Positions 20,689 to 30,364 of a DNA stretch of 64,000 nt are shown one piece after another (within the stretch, counting starts at the first letter, position 1; each line of letters begins with the position of its first letter). The stretch spans positions 1,798,001 through 1,862,000 of the forward strand of contig NZ_UHHW01000002.1 in NCBI RefSeq assembly GCF_900460345.1, read 5' to 3'. The position numbers were made by a program, and so were the translations under genes. Source of the stretch: Trueperella pyogenes (GTDB lineage Bacteria > Actinomycetota > Actinomycetes > Actinomycetales > Actinomycetaceae). The notes under the pieces were generated by a model. That model had not been told where the DNA came from and did not search any database. It worked only from the letters and a program-made list of their open reading frames with translations.

Positions 20689-22206
20689 TTACTTGCCTGC
20701 AACAATAATGTGGTTCTCGGTAAGTCCTTCGTCGGCTAACATGGCAACCTGCTCATTACGAGTCAAGTACGTGATACCGATGCCGGTTCCGGCTAGAACC
20801 AGTGCAATGATCATGCCAGACCAATTGAAAATCGCCCACGGAAGGTATTCGAGCGTAGCTACTCCCAGTGTTCCTGCCATGTAGGCGCCAGCCGCAGTCC
20901 ATGGCAGGAGACACTCCGTGACGGACACAGAGTCCTCCAGCGTACGAGATAGCACCTTCGGAGCGAGCCCCCGACGAATATACGCCGGGCGCAGAACCTC
21001 TCCGGGCATGATGATCGAGATTTGGCCGTTGGATGTCACTCCAGTGGTTCCCAAGCAGATACCAATTGTGGAGGCGACAAGACCCAACCGTGATTTGACT
21101 TTACCCAGTACACGCTCCGTAATCGTCTCCAGCGAGCCAGATATCGCCATAATGCCAGCAAAGAAAATTGCGCAGAAACAAATCAATAGGGTACCGAGCA
21201 TTGAGTTCATACCTCCTCGTTCAAGGAGACGCGACATGTCCGCAAGTGGTTCAATATTGCCCCACTCGGGACGAGTGATCTTGTCCAGAGTAAAACCATT
21301 GAGGATCGACTGAATCGTAGTTTGGAGCGTCTGATGCTGGAAGATAAGCGCATTAGCGATAGCCAACACTGACGACACAAACATCACTGGAATCGTTGGG
21401 AACCTCATCGCCGCACCGACAATGACGACGAGCACCGGAACAATTGCAATGAGATTCAGGTTAAAGGCAGCTTCTAGCTGGCTCAACATGACGTTGACCT
21501 TGTCAGGAATCGCCGCATTCGTATCGTTAGTCAGGCCGATTATTAGATAGACGACCAAAGCGATAACAAACGCCGGGCCCGATGTCCAGAGCATGTTCTT
21601 GATATGCGCAAAGATATCCACGCGCGTGATCATCGATGCGAGGTTCGTCGTATCTGATAGCGGGGACATCTTGTCACCAAAGTATGCGCCGGCAACGACA
21701 GCACCAGCCACCATTGGGAGATTTGCGTCCATACCAATGGCAACACCCATGAACGCGACGCCGATCGTTCCTGCTGAACCCCACGAGGTTCCCGTACAGA
21801 CAGACACAATCGCCGTGACAATCAGCGCGATAAACGCAAGATACTGTGGATCAATAATCTTCAAACCCCAGTAGATCATGAACGGGATAGACCCGCCCGC
21901 CATCCACGCACCAATTAGGAATCCAACCATCAGAAGGATCAAAAGCGCCGGCCACGCTTTTGCCATCTTCTGAGAGACGGATTGCAACATCTCATCCCAC
22001 GAGTATCCCAAACGCTGGGCAATCAGTGCTGCCACAACGGCTGAAAGAATAATCATGGGTTCGACAGGCATGTCGAAAGCTAAGTATCCGCCACCGATGA
22101 AAACGGCCAGCGCAATGATCGGGATAAGCGCTTCCAATAGTGAGGGGCTGCGCCTTTCCTGATCTGCAGTCACATCATCGTGACCGGCTGAAATCGTCTC
22201 AGACAT
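20689..22206 (-). CDS. nhaC: NhaC-family Na+/H+ antiporter-like permease
   Basis: A 505-residue membrane protein with about 11-12 hydrophobic segments. NhaC hallmarks are IVSVCTGTSWGSAGTIGVAFMGV, the following GAYFGDKMSPLSDTTNLA and the late TSNGQISIIMPGEVL. The family exchanges Na+ for H+, and some members exchange organic acids such as malate and lactate. ATG 22206 follows the malY stop with only one base between (TGAAATG), with AAAGGA as Shine-Dalgarno sequence, so the two are coupled. Pairing with a C-S lyase suggests it could instead move an amino acid or organic acid linked to that enzyme (inference). Confidence 0.88.
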   Translation of the reverse strand: MSETISAGHDDVTADQERRSPSLLEALIPIIALAVFIGGGYLAFDMPVEPMIILSAVVAALIAQRLGYSWDEMLQSVSQKMAKAWPALLILLMVGFLIGAWMAGGSIPFMIYWGLKIIDPQYLAFIALIVTAIVSVCTGTSWGSAGTIGVAFMGVAIGMDANLPMVAGAVVAGAYFGDKMSPLSDTTNLASMITRVDIFAHIKNMLWTSGPAFVIALVVYLIIGLTNDTNAAIPDKVNVMLSQLEAAFNLNLIAIVPVLVVIVGAAMRFPTIPVMFVSSVLAIANALIFQHQTLQTTIQSILNGFTLDKITRPEWGNIEPLADMSRLLERGGMNSMLGTLLICFCAIFFAGIMAISGSLETITERVLGKVKSRLGLVASTIGICLGTTGVTSNGQISIIMPGEVLRPAYIRRGLAPKVLSRTLEDSVSVTECLLPWTAAGAYMAGTLGVATLEYLPWAIFNWSGMIIALVLAGTGIGITYLTRNEQVAMLADEGLTENHIIVAGK

Positions 22207-22207
22207 T

Positions 22208-23389
22208 TCAATCCTTTCGCATTGCATTTATTTGGTTTTTGAGTCTGCCAACAGCGATGCGCAGTCGCGGTCGTGGCAAAGCAACACCGATACGGAAATA
22301 TCCGTTCCATTCCGAACCGAAGTTCTCACCTGGGCTGATAAGTACCCTCGCGCGACGAGATAGCTCGTGGCAGGCACTCGCATCGGGCAGTAAGTCAGGA
22401 GCGTGTCCCCAGAGAAGATAGGTCGACTCTGGCCGGTACAAGGTAATTTGGGGATCACCGTCCCCTAGCTCTGCGACTGTAAAGTCACTGTTCGCAGCGA
22501 GGTATTTGTTCAGACTGCGCAGCCACGTTCCATCCGAATTCCATGCTGCTAAAGCCGCAGGGATGGCAAAATAGTTGGGGTTGTGAATCCCCGACATCTG
22601 CAACGCGTCAAAGACGCGTTCGCGCAGATCCGAATGAGAAATGACGGCCGCTGCCGCCTCGAGGCCGGCCATGTTGAAGCTCTTCGCTGGCGAGACGCAC
22701 GTGATGACGTCAGCATCAATCGATTCCTCAGAACACAGTTGCGCGATGGGCCTCCACGTCGCACCAGTCGACACGATATCGCAATGGATATCGTCGGAAA
22801 TTATAAGAACACCATTCTCCCGTGCTGCTTTCGCAATGTGTGTAAGCTCCTGCTCTGACCAGACCCGCCCCGTTGGGTTATGCGGATTCGTCAGCAAGAA
22901 AATGTCAATCTCTGTAAACAAAGCAGACACTTCTGCCTCGTCAAAGCGCCAAACACCTTCTGGGTCTGGCGAGAGAGAACAGGTCAGAACGCCTCCTTCG
23001 GTTTTACGGATAGTCTGGACGATAGGCCCATAGAACGGAGAGAAAGTTCCAACCCTGGCCCGTGGAATAACATGATTAACAATTGCGGCAATCAGCTCGA
23101 TAATGCGCGGCGAAAAAAGCACGTGCGAGTCTGGGAAACTCCACCCGTGTACGCTTTTGAACCAGTGACTGCACGCTTGGCCGAACTCATGGGGGATGTC
23201 AGTGTATGAATATACTCCGTATTCGGTTGCCTGACGTACGGCCTTGCGCACGTCAGGGCACGTGAGGATATCCATCTCGGCAATAGCTAGCGAGATGACC
23301 TCTTCACCGTACGCGTGAGCCATGAAGTCATAGCTCGCGCTATAGGAGCCACGCCGATCGACGACGTCGTCAAAATAATAATTCTCCAT
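22208..23389 (-). CDS. MalY/PatB-family PLP-dependent aminotransferase / C-S beta-lyase
   Basis: About 393 residues starting MENYYFDDVVDRRGSYSASYDF, which aligns with the MalY start; the frame continues upstream to ATG 23422 and 23494, but without homology. Fold type I motifs are visible: TNPHNPTGRVW, the SDDIHCDIV region with the Asp that holds the PLP ring, and SPAKSFNMAG with the Schiff-base Lys. Family members are usually cystathionine beta-lyases that release homocysteine or H2S; E. coli MalY additionally represses the maltose system. Transcribed with nhaC. The hairpin at 23459-23534 separates it from the xylose operon. Confidence 0.87.
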   Translation of the reverse strand: MENYYFDDVVDRRGSYSASYDFMAHAYGEEVISLAIAEMDILTCPDVRKAVRQATEYGVYSYTDIPHEFGQACSHWFKSVHGWSFPDSHVLFSPRIIELIAAIVNHVIPRARVGTFSPFYGPIVQTIRKTEGGVLTCSLSPDPEGVWRFDEAEVSALFTEIDIFLLTNPHNPTGRVWSEQELTHIAKAARENGVLIISDDIHCDIVSTGATWRPIAQLCSEESIDADVITCVSPAKSFNMAGLEAAAAVISHSDLRERVFDALQMSGIHNPNYFAIPAALAAWNSDGTWLRSLNKYLAANSDFTVAELGDGDPQITLYRPESTYLLWGHAPDLLPDASACHELSRRARVLISPGENFGSEWNGYFRIGVALPRPRLRIAVGRLKNQINAMRKD

Positions 23390-23458
23390 TGTCACAGTTT
23401 TGCTCCCTCTTCCATTTCCCATACTTATTTCCCGTTCTTGTCCGAGATATTCCAAGAT

Positions 23459-23534
23459 GAAAGCGTGGCACCGGTACATGACACCGTCACCCAAAACGTG
23501 TCATTAGCCAGTTCAGAACCGGTGCCACACTTTC
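23459..23534 (-). terminator. large nested hairpin between the xylose operon and malY
   Basis: Outer arms 23459-23475 and 23518-23534 pair at 16 of 17 positions, and an inner perfect 7-bp stem (ATGACAC 23478-23484 with GTGTCAT 23498-23504) lies within the loop. It begins 18 bases after the mmsB stop codon. The likely role is termination or attenuation of the xylose transcript before malY-nhaC. Confidence 0.65.
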
Positions 23535-23552
23535 ACGCGTCGAGCCGAGGAG

Positions 23553-24707
23553 CTAGCTACGACGCTTCTGAGTAGCAAGATCAAAGGCGACGGCGAAGAG
23601 GACGACCAAGCCCTTGATTGCTTGCTGGTAAGCCGAATCCACAGACAGAATGGAAAGGCCCATGTTGATAACACCCATGACCAAGGCTCCGACAATCGCG
23701 CCGGAGACCTTACCGATACCACCAGATACAGCGGCGCCACCTATGTAGGCCGCTGCGATCGCATCAAGCTCGTAGGTGTTACCCGCCGTCGCTACGGCTG
23801 CACCCGCACGCGACGTCGTCACGATACCCGCGAACGCGGATAGTACCCCCATATTGACGAATACGAGGAAATCCACACGTTTCGTACGAATACCAGAAAG
23901 CTGAGCCGCCTTCAGGTTACCGCCAACGGCGTAAACATGACGACCAAAACGCGTGTAATTCATGATGAACGTGTAGACAATGACTAGGAAACCAATGATC
24001 ACCAAAATGATCGGGGTTCCACCTGCCGAGAGCGCGAGGAGATAAGCCAAATAGCCAATGAGCGCAGAGATGAGGATCAGACGCCCCAAAAACAACCCCA
24101 TGGACTCGGCCATTCCCTCACGAGCCCGGACAGCACGGCCACGGAACTGAACAACTGCCAGCGCAACAATCGTCATAAGACCAATAGCCAGAGTCATGAC
24201 GTCTAGTTGGCCCACGAACCCAAAAGAATTCGGGACAGAACCGTTAGCAATCTTGACAAACCCGGTTGGTAGACCAGAAACTGTGCGCTCTACCAGCACA
24301 ATCGCCAGGCCACGGAAGATCAACATTCCTGCGAGTGTGACGATAAAAGCCGGGATGCCCACATAGGCAACCCAGAAGCCCTGCCAACAACCAATCAATG
24401 CACCGATGGCCACACCAACGAGTACCGCAGGAAACCATGGGAGTTGCAGGTCGTACATGAGTAGAGCAACGACACCACCTACGAAGGCGACGACCGAACC
24501 GACAGATAGGTCGATATGGCGAGCCACGATGACCATCACCATGCCGATGGCCAAGATCATCACATACGCATTCTGCTGAATCAGGCTCGCAACGTTGTTC
24601 GGGTTAAGAAGCAGTCCCTTTGTTAGGACTTGGAAAAGTACGACGATGACAACCAGCGCAAGCAGCAGTCCATATTGTTTCAGTGCTTGGGAAATTACCG
24701 ACTTCAC
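23553..24707 (-). CDS. monosaccharide ABC permease (CUT2; XylH/MmsB type)
   Basis: A 384-residue permease of the ribose/xylose (CUT2) class with about 10 hydrophobic segments. Characteristic features are VIVARHIDLSVGSVVAFVGG near residue 60, QGFWVAYVGIPAFIVTLAGMLIFRG near 110 and YAVGGNLKAAQLSGIRTKRV near 260. It closes the order xylA-xylB-binding protein-ATPase-permease, so D-xylose is the expected substrate, although close relatives (GguB/MmsB) transport several monosaccharides. Stop codon 23553 is followed by the large hairpin. Confidence 0.9.
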   Translation of the reverse strand: MKSVISQALKQYGLLLALVVIVVLFQVLTKGLLLNPNNVASLIQQNAYVMILAIGMVMVIVARHIDLSVGSVVAFVGGVVALLMYDLQLPWFPAVLVGVAIGALIGCWQGFWVAYVGIPAFIVTLAGMLIFRGLAIVLVERTVSGLPTGFVKIANGSVPNSFGFVGQLDVMTLAIGLMTIVALAVVQFRGRAVRAREGMAESMGLFLGRLILISALIGYLAYLLALSAGGTPIILVIIGFLVIVYTFIMNYTRFGRHVYAVGGNLKAAQLSGIRTKRVDFLVFVNMGVLSAFAGIVTTSRAGAAVATAGNTYELDAIAAAYIGGAAVSGGIGKVSGAIVGALVMGVINMGLSILSVDSAYQQAIKGLVVLFAVAFDLATQKRRS

Positions 24708-24722
24708 TGTAAATCACGCTTT

Positions 24723-26246
24723 CTATGCAGTCATAAGAGTCATCAGAGACTCTTGCGTTGCTTCCTTGGCAGGCACAACACCTGTTATGGACCCGTGGCT
24801 CATGGTGTAGATCCGATCGCAGACGCCGAGAAGCTCCGGCAACTCCGACGAGATCATGAGGATGGCATGGCCAGCGTCGGCCAGCTCATTAACAATCTCG
24901 TAAATCTCGTATTTGGCTCCCACATCAATCCCACGAGTAGGCTCGTCAAGAATAAGAATCTGTGGATCCGTATACATCCACTTTGCTAGCACGACCTTTT
25001 GCTGGTTGCCACCTGAAAGGGAAGAAACAGGGTTCTCCAGACTTGCAGCCTTTAGCGACAGTCGCTTCTTGTAAGTCTTTGCTACCTCGTTTTCAATACT
25101 GTGACGAACTATTCCCTTCCGCACAATCTTACCGAGGGCGGCAGCGGTCATATTCGTCTTGATGGACTGAATTAAATTCAGTCCCAGAGACTTACGGTCC
25201 TCTGGCACGTAGGCAAGACCAGACTCAATCGCATCCGGCACGGTGCTCACGTTTATCGCCACACCGTTCTTGAGGACAGTTCCAGAAATATTTGAGCCGT
25301 ACTGCTTGCCGAAGACACTCATTGCTAGTTCAGTACGCCCGGCACCCATCAACCCGGCAAGACCTGTAATCTCGCCCTTTCGTAGTACGAGATTCGCACC
25401 GTCAACTACCTTGCGCTGCACATCGATCGGATGATGGACCGTCCAATCCTTAATCTCGAGAATGGGCTCCCCCACATTCGACTCATGGTCAGGATAGCGG
25501 GATGACAGTTCACGTCCAACCATGTGTCTGATGATCTCTTCCTCACTGACCTCTTCCGAACGATGCATATCCAGGGTGGTGATCGTCTGGCCATCCCGAA
25601 TCACCGTTGTAGAGTCAGCAATTTCCGCGATCTCGTTGAGCTTGTGAGAGATAATAATCATCGTCACGCCCTCGTCACGCAGCTGCCGCATAAGTTCAAG
25701 AAGATGCGCAGAGTCGTCGTCGTTCAGCGCCGCCGTCGGCTCATCCAGGATCAATAGGCTGACATCCTTAGAAATCGCCTTAGCAATCTCAACGAGTTGT
25801 TGCTGACCGACCCCTAGCTCGACAACCGGCATCATCGGGTTCACCGCCAGCCCAACTTTGGCACAGTATATCTGGCCGCGAGCCCGCGTTTCTTCCCAAT
25901 CAACCAAGCCTCGCTTAGTTTTTTCATTTCCCAGGAAGATGTTTTCTACGACGGACAGATAAGGGCTTAGCGCCAGCTCCTGGTGAATGATCGCAATTCC
26001 GGCAGTTTCAGAATCGGGAATACCAGAGAACTGACATTCCTTACCCTTGAAAACGATCTGCCCAGAATATGTGCCGTGAGGGTATACCCCGGACAGAACG
26101 TTCATCAAAGTGGACTTTCCCGCCCCATTTTCTCCGCAGATTGCATGCACTTCACCTCGGCGTACCTTGAGATTGACGTTATCGAGAGCTTTCACTCCCG
26201 AGAACTCCTTAGTTATGGAGTTCATCTCCAGGACGTACTCTTCCAT
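24723..26246 (-). CDS. monosaccharide ABC ATPase (CUT2; XylG/MmsA type)
   Basis: A 507-residue double ATPase. The first domain has Walker A GENGAGKST (about residue 38), the signature-like ELGVGQQQLVEIAKA and Walker B LLILDEPTAAL. The second has the degenerate P-loop GLMGAGRTEL, signature LSGGNQQKV and Walker B ILILDEPTRGIDVGAK. This two-domain layout is specific to CUT2 importers such as XylG, RbsA and GguA. It energises the permease encoded 15 bases downstream. It is the only ABC ATPase in the window, and its family does not serve CUT1 permeases. Confidence 0.94.
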   Translation of the reverse strand: MEEYVLEMNSITKEFSGVKALDNVNLKVRRGEVHAICGENGAGKSTLMNVLSGVYPHGTYSGQIVFKGKECQFSGIPDSETAGIAIIHQELALSPYLSVVENIFLGNEKTKRGLVDWEETRARGQIYCAKVGLAVNPMMPVVELGVGQQQLVEIAKAISKDVSLLILDEPTAALNDDDSAHLLELMRQLRDEGVTMIIISHKLNEIAEIADSTTVIRDGQTITTLDMHRSEEVSEEEIIRHMVGRELSSRYPDHESNVGEPILEIKDWTVHHPIDVQRKVVDGANLVLRKGEITGLAGLMGAGRTELAMSVFGKQYGSNISGTVLKNGVAINVSTVPDAIESGLAYVPEDRKSLGLNLIQSIKTNMTAAALGKIVRKGIVRHSIENEVAKTYKKRLSLKAASLENPVSSLSGGNQQKVVLAKWMYTDPQILILDEPTRGIDVGAKYEIYEIVNELADAGHAILMISSELPELLGVCDRIYTMSHGSITGVVPAKEATQESLMTLMTA

Positions 26247-26278
26247 GCCACTACCTCACCATCTGCGCAGAATTGACT

Positions 26279-27394
26279 TTAAAGACCGAGGTCAGACGCC
26301 TTGTAGAAACCAGAATCAACTAGCTTCTGCTGAACGTTGTCTTTGGTGATAGTTACCGGCGCCAGAAGATACGACGGAACGACCTTTTTGCCATTATCGT
26401 AGGACTTGGTGTCATTTACCTCCACCTCTTCGCCCTTCATAATCTGGTCAACCATCTTGGCAACCTGATCGCCGAGAGAACGAGTGTCCTTCCACACGGT
26501 CATTGACTGCTTGCCGGCAAGGATACTCTGGACGTTTGCCTGATCGGCGTCCTGTCCCGTGATAACCGGCATCTTGTCGGCAGTGTAACCAGCCGCTTCA
26601 AGAGCCTGAGTAATACCCAATGCCAGTGCATCGTTAGGAGCGAGCACGGCGTCAACCTTCTTATCGGAGTAGAAGGAATTCAAGCGGGTCTCCATCTCGG
26701 CCTGCGCTGTCGGGGCCATCCATGCCTGGATACCAATCGATTGCCAGTCGTCTACTGATTTCGGATCTTTGCCCGAAGGCACTACAAGCTTGCCGGAATC
26801 AATGTACGGTTTGAGAATGTCCCAGGCCCCTGCAAAGAAGAAACGCGCGTTATTGTCGTCCGGCGAACCTGAGAACGGCTCAAAATTGAACGGACCAGGA
26901 GCGTTGTCCAGATCAAGCGCATCACGAATGAATTCGCCCTGCATCTTGCCAACGCTGTAGTTATCGAAAGTAGCATAGTAATCGACAGCCGAGGTGTCAT
27001 TGATCAAGCGATCGTATGCGATGACCTTGATTCCCTTAGCAGACGCAGCGTCCAATACGGGAGCCAACGCCGAGCCATCGATCGAACCGACAACGAGGAC
27101 TTTAACATCCTTATTTACCATGTTCTGGATCTGATCAATCTGCAACTGTACCTTATTATCCGCATATTGAAGATCTGCCTGGTACCCCTTCGCTTTAAGA
27201 TTTTCTACGAGACTGGCACCATCCCGGCTCCACCTTTCGAGGGACTTTGTCGGCATCGAAATACCAATCGTGCCGGATGTGGTCCCTTCGGAACCGCTTG
27301 CGCTGGGGTTATGACGCTCCGAGGAGCAGGCGCCCACGGAGAGAGCGAGAAAGGTGGCTGAAACACCAGCCATGAGTCTTTTCAACTTCGACAT
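26279..27394 (-). CDS. xylose/multiple-sugar binding lipoprotein (ChvE/XylF type)
   Basis: A 371-residue protein starting with a signal peptide and lipobox (MSKLKRLMAGVSATFLALSVGAC, Cys 23). The mature protein is a periplasmic-binding-protein type 1 domain with GTIGISMPTKSLERWSRDG, the IAYDRLI strand-turn motif and PVITGQDADQANVQSILAGKQSMTVWKDT, all typical of ChvE/XylF. It delivers xylose (possibly also glucose, galactose or arabinose) to the CUT2 system. The neighbouring xylA and xylB favour xylose. Confidence 0.92.
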   Translation of the reverse strand: MSKLKRLMAGVSATFLALSVGACSSERHNPSASGSEGTTSGTIGISMPTKSLERWSRDGASLVENLKAKGYQADLQYADNKVQLQIDQIQNMVNKDVKVLVVGSIDGSALAPVLDAASAKGIKVIAYDRLINDTSAVDYYATFDNYSVGKMQGEFIRDALDLDNAPGPFNFEPFSGSPDDNNARFFFAGAWDILKPYIDSGKLVVPSGKDPKSVDDWQSIGIQAWMAPTAQAEMETRLNSFYSDKKVDAVLAPNDALALGITQALEAAGYTADKMPVITGQDADQANVQSILAGKQSMTVWKDTRSLGDQVAKMVDQIMKGEEVEVNDTKSYDNGKKVVPSYLLAPVTITKDNVQQKLVDSGFYKASDLGL

Positions 27395-27436
27395 TTTGGC
27401 CTCCTTGCCTCATAAATTGCCGATATCAGTTCATAA

Positions 27437-28837
27437 CTAGGAGCCCCGATGAGTCCTCAAAGAAATTGCATCCTGGTAACGCTCCCACGCGCCGTCATCT
27501 CCTTGGGGATCAAATCGAGTCATGTTAGGTGCCCAGGGCTGAAGGTCTGGCACCCGAAGCCGCATCGCCTGCCAAGCGGCACCAAGCGCCACGTATTCTG
27601 CAGGCTGCGGAACCTCCACCGGGATGTGGAGAATGTTTGCCATCATCTGCTGAACGATCTGGGACTTCGCACCTCCGCCGATGAGGACAGCCGAATCGAT
27701 CCTGGCCCCACCGCGGATCAATGCCTCCATCGCGCCACGTAGTAAGCAACACATCCCTTCAACGGCACCACGAGCGAAAGCAGCTGGAGTAGCAGTGGCC
27801 GGAGTCAGACCGACAATAGCCGCCTGTGCCGACGGAAGATTCGGGGTGCGTTCGCCTTCGAAGTACGGGATCAATACCAGCCCCGAAGGGCTGGCACTGG
27901 CCGCAAGCTCGTCGAACTCTGCGTACGAGACGCTGAGGATGTTCTTCACGTAATCAACGATCCGGCTGCCATTGATCGTACACGCGAGCGGCAACCAGTT
28001 TCCGGTTGCGTCCATGAATCCGGTGACCTCGCCGGCGTCGTCGATCACTGGCTCATTCGAAACGCACGCTACTACGCCAGAAGTACCAAGCGATACGGAA
28101 GCCTGCCCCGGTCGGAGCCCAAGACCAAGCGCGGCAGCCGCGTTGTCGCCACATCCCGGACCGAGCTTTGCCGAGCCAAATTCGGCTGAAAGACTCCCTA
28201 CCGTTTCAAAGGGCTCAGCGATACGCGGAAGCACAATCGCCTTTGCCTCGTCCTCACTTCTGCGCAGCGCACGTGCCAGGAGATCGAACCGATACTGCCC
28301 TGTTCGACAATCCACATAGCCAGTACCGGAGGCGTCCGAACGATCCGTCACAAGATCGCGAATATCCGTGCTCCCCGACAGCTTCCAGGTTAGCCAATCG
28401 TGTGGCAGGCAGATCGCAGCGATACGATCCGCAACCTCCGGATCGTTGTCTGCAACCCAGCGAACCTTTGATACCGTGAGCGACGCTACCGGCGCAGAAC
28501 CGCAGGCATTGACCCAGAACTCTACCGAGTCTTCGTCAATGAGGTCTGCCGCGCTAGACGCCGAACGCAGATCGTTCCACAGTAAAGCGGGGCGAAGGAC
28601 TTCGCCTTGGGTATCCAAGCAGATCAGGCCGTGCTGTTGGCCTGCCACGCTGACTGCTTCACAGTCGGCAATCCCTCCGGCGTCGGCAATTGCCGCCTTC
28701 AGCGCCTCCCACCAGAGCTGGGGATCGACCTCAGTTCCATCTGGGTGAGAAGCACGTCCAGATCGAATCACGACGCCGTCGTCCACGACGACAACTTTTG
28801 TTGACTGTGTAGACGAATCAATACCTGCAACTCGCAT
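27437..28837 (-). CDS. xylB: xylulokinase
   Basis: This 466-residue FGGY kinase phosphorylates D-xylulose to xylulose 5-phosphate. The N-terminal nucleotide motif MRVAGIDSSTQSTKVVVVDD, the substrate motif VAGQQHGLICLD (about residues 64-75), the catalytic Asp in GPGCGDNAAAALG and the C-terminal LIGGGAKSQ are all present. It is slightly shorter than E. coli XylB. It lies directly after xylA (22 bases) and before the binding protein in one operon. Confidence 0.95.
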   Translation of the reverse strand: MRVAGIDSSTQSTKVVVVDDGVVIRSGRASHPDGTEVDPQLWWEALKAAIADAGGIADCEAVSVAGQQHGLICLDTQGEVLRPALLWNDLRSASSAADLIDEDSVEFWVNACGSAPVASLTVSKVRWVADNDPEVADRIAAICLPHDWLTWKLSGSTDIRDLVTDRSDASGTGYVDCRTGQYRFDLLARALRRSEDEAKAIVLPRIAEPFETVGSLSAEFGSAKLGPGCGDNAAAALGLGLRPGQASVSLGTSGVVACVSNEPVIDDAGEVTGFMDATGNWLPLACTINGSRIVDYVKNILSVSYAEFDELAASASPSGLVLIPYFEGERTPNLPSAQAAIVGLTPATATPAAFARGAVEGMCCLLRGAMEALIRGGARIDSAVLIGGGAKSQIVQQMMANILHIPVEVPQPAEYVALGAAWQAMRLRVPDLQPWAPNMTRFDPQGDDGAWERYQDAISLRTHRGS

Positions 28838-28859
28838 AACTCGGCCCTACTTCATATTT

Positions 28860-30032
28860 TTAGCCAATAAGGAAACGAAGAGCTTGCTGGTTGAGCTCAA
28901 CGTAGTGATATTCGCGCTCAGCAGCCTCATCCGGATCGATCTCGGCCGGGGCGGCAACAAAGTCACTCAGGGATTCGCCCGGTTTGAGTGTCGGAACGGC
29001 GAGCTCGGGAATCGAAGCAGCCTGCATGAGCTCCTGGGTGTATGCATCCGCACGGAAGGCCTTGGCCTTCTCGGAAAGCATGATGTACATTTCCATGTTT
29101 GCCTTGGCCGACTCCCACACACCTTTCATTCCCTCGGTGCGTGTGGGCTTGTAGTCGAAATGAATCGGACCGTCGTAGCGCGGACCGCCATTGGAGAAAC
29201 CATTGACGAGCAGATCTACAGTAAAGAATGCGGAGAGCAAATCGCCGTGCCCGAAGACCTTATCCTGGTCATACTTAATTCCCGACTGACCATTGAGGTC
29301 AATATGGAAGAGCTTTCCCGCATTAAGCGCTTGCGCAAGAGCATGGGTGTAATTCAAACCTGCCATCTGCTCATGGCCAGTCTCTGGATTCAGGCCAACG
29401 ACGTCGCCGTTATCCAGCTCTGCGATGAGAGCCAAGGCATGGCCGACTGTCGGAAGGAAAATGTCACCGCGTGGCTCGTTCGGCTTTGGCTCGAGACCAA
29501 TGCGCAGGTTGTATCCCTGCTCTTTGATGTAACCAGCAACGGTATCGAGACCCTCCTTATAGCGCTCGAAGGCCGCGTTGAGATCTTTGGACGAGTCATA
29601 CTCCGCACCCTCACGGCCACCCCACATAACAAAGGTGGTTGCCCCCATCTCCGCAGCAAGATCGACGTTGCGCAGGATCTTCCTGAGGCCAAAGCGGCGA
29701 ATTGAGCGATCGTTGTTTGTCAGACCGCCGTCCTTAAAGATCGGGTGAGTGAAGGTATTCGTCGTGACCATCTCGATCGTGACACCAGCAGCGTCCGCCG
29801 CACTCTTGAACTTAGTAACGACGTCGGCACGTTCCGCATCGGTGGCGTCGAATGGGAACACATCGTTGTCATGGAAGGTCACGCCCCACGCGCCGATCTC
29901 TCCAAGCTTGGTGACATAATCCCACGGAGCCAGCGGTTTACGGGTCGCTTCACCAAATGGATCGTTGGCAAGCCAGCCAACGGTCCACAGACCGAAGGAG
30001 AATTTATCTTCTGGTTGGGGCTGACGAATCAT
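28860..30032 (-). CDS. xylA: xylose isomerase
   Basis: About 390 residues, the class I size found in actinobacteria, with the group's opening [14 protein letters not shown]. Active-site features are present: the catalytic-base His in [12 protein letters not shown], the Glu and Lys metal/substrate ligands in [24 protein letters not shown], and the metal-binding HIDLNGQ. It converts D-xylose to D-xylulose. ATG 30032 is preferred over ATG 30044 because GGAG lies 6 bases before it. It is the first gene of the xylose operon, divergent from a pseudogenised ROK repressor. Confidence 0.96.
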   Translation of the reverse strand: MIRQPQPEDKFSFGLWTVGWLANDPFGEATRKPLAPWDYVTKLGEIGAWGVTFHDNDVFPFDATDAERADVVTKFKSAADAAGVTIEMVTTNTFTHPIFKDGGLTNNDRSIRRFGLRKILRNVDLAAEMGATTFVMWGGREGAEYDSSKDLNAAFERYKEGLDTVAGYIKEQGYNLRIGLEPKPNEPRGDIFLPTVGHALALIAELDNGDVVGLNPETGHEQMAGLNYTHALAQALNAGKLFHIDLNGQSGIKYDQDKVFGHGDLLSAFFTVDLLVNGFSNGGPRYDGPIHFDYKPTRTEGMKGVWESAKANMEMYIMLSEKAKAFRADAYTQELMQAASIPELAVPTLKPGESLSDFVAAPAEIDPDEAAEREYHYVELNQQALRFLIG

Positions 30033-30122
30033 GGGTATCTCCATTCGCTAACATCTTTGTTTTGTATCTAAATTAATCTCAAAATAGGACAATTGCAAGC
30101 CCTTTTCGAAGAAAACTCGATT

Positions 30123-30143
30123 TAAGTTTTTCAACGAAACTTA
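30123..30143. promoter_or_regulatory. candidate xyl operator in the xylA upstream region
   Basis: Perfect 7-bp arms TAAGTTT (30123-30129) and AAACTTA (30137-30143) flank a 7-base spacer. The shape recalls XylR (ROK) operators of Firmicutes, which also contain AGTTT/AAACT half-sites. It lies about 90 bases upstream of xylA in the 330-base gap before the dead repressor gene; the rest of that gap (30033-30364) contains no gene that I can recognise. Confidence 0.45.
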
Positions 30144-30364
30144 GCATGATGGTCGAATATTCTCGGTATGTGCAGAGCAGCTCCACATAATGCGCCCCTG
30201 TTGAGCCAACTAACGAGAAGATGACCCGCGTGATAACCGCAAACAGCTCACGATCTTGGAGGATAAGATAACGTCATCTGATTGTCCACCATTGATAGTG
30301 AGGATGGGCATTCGTATGCGCTCCCGATCTTCCGGACACCGAAGGGCAACAAGTGACAGGAACG

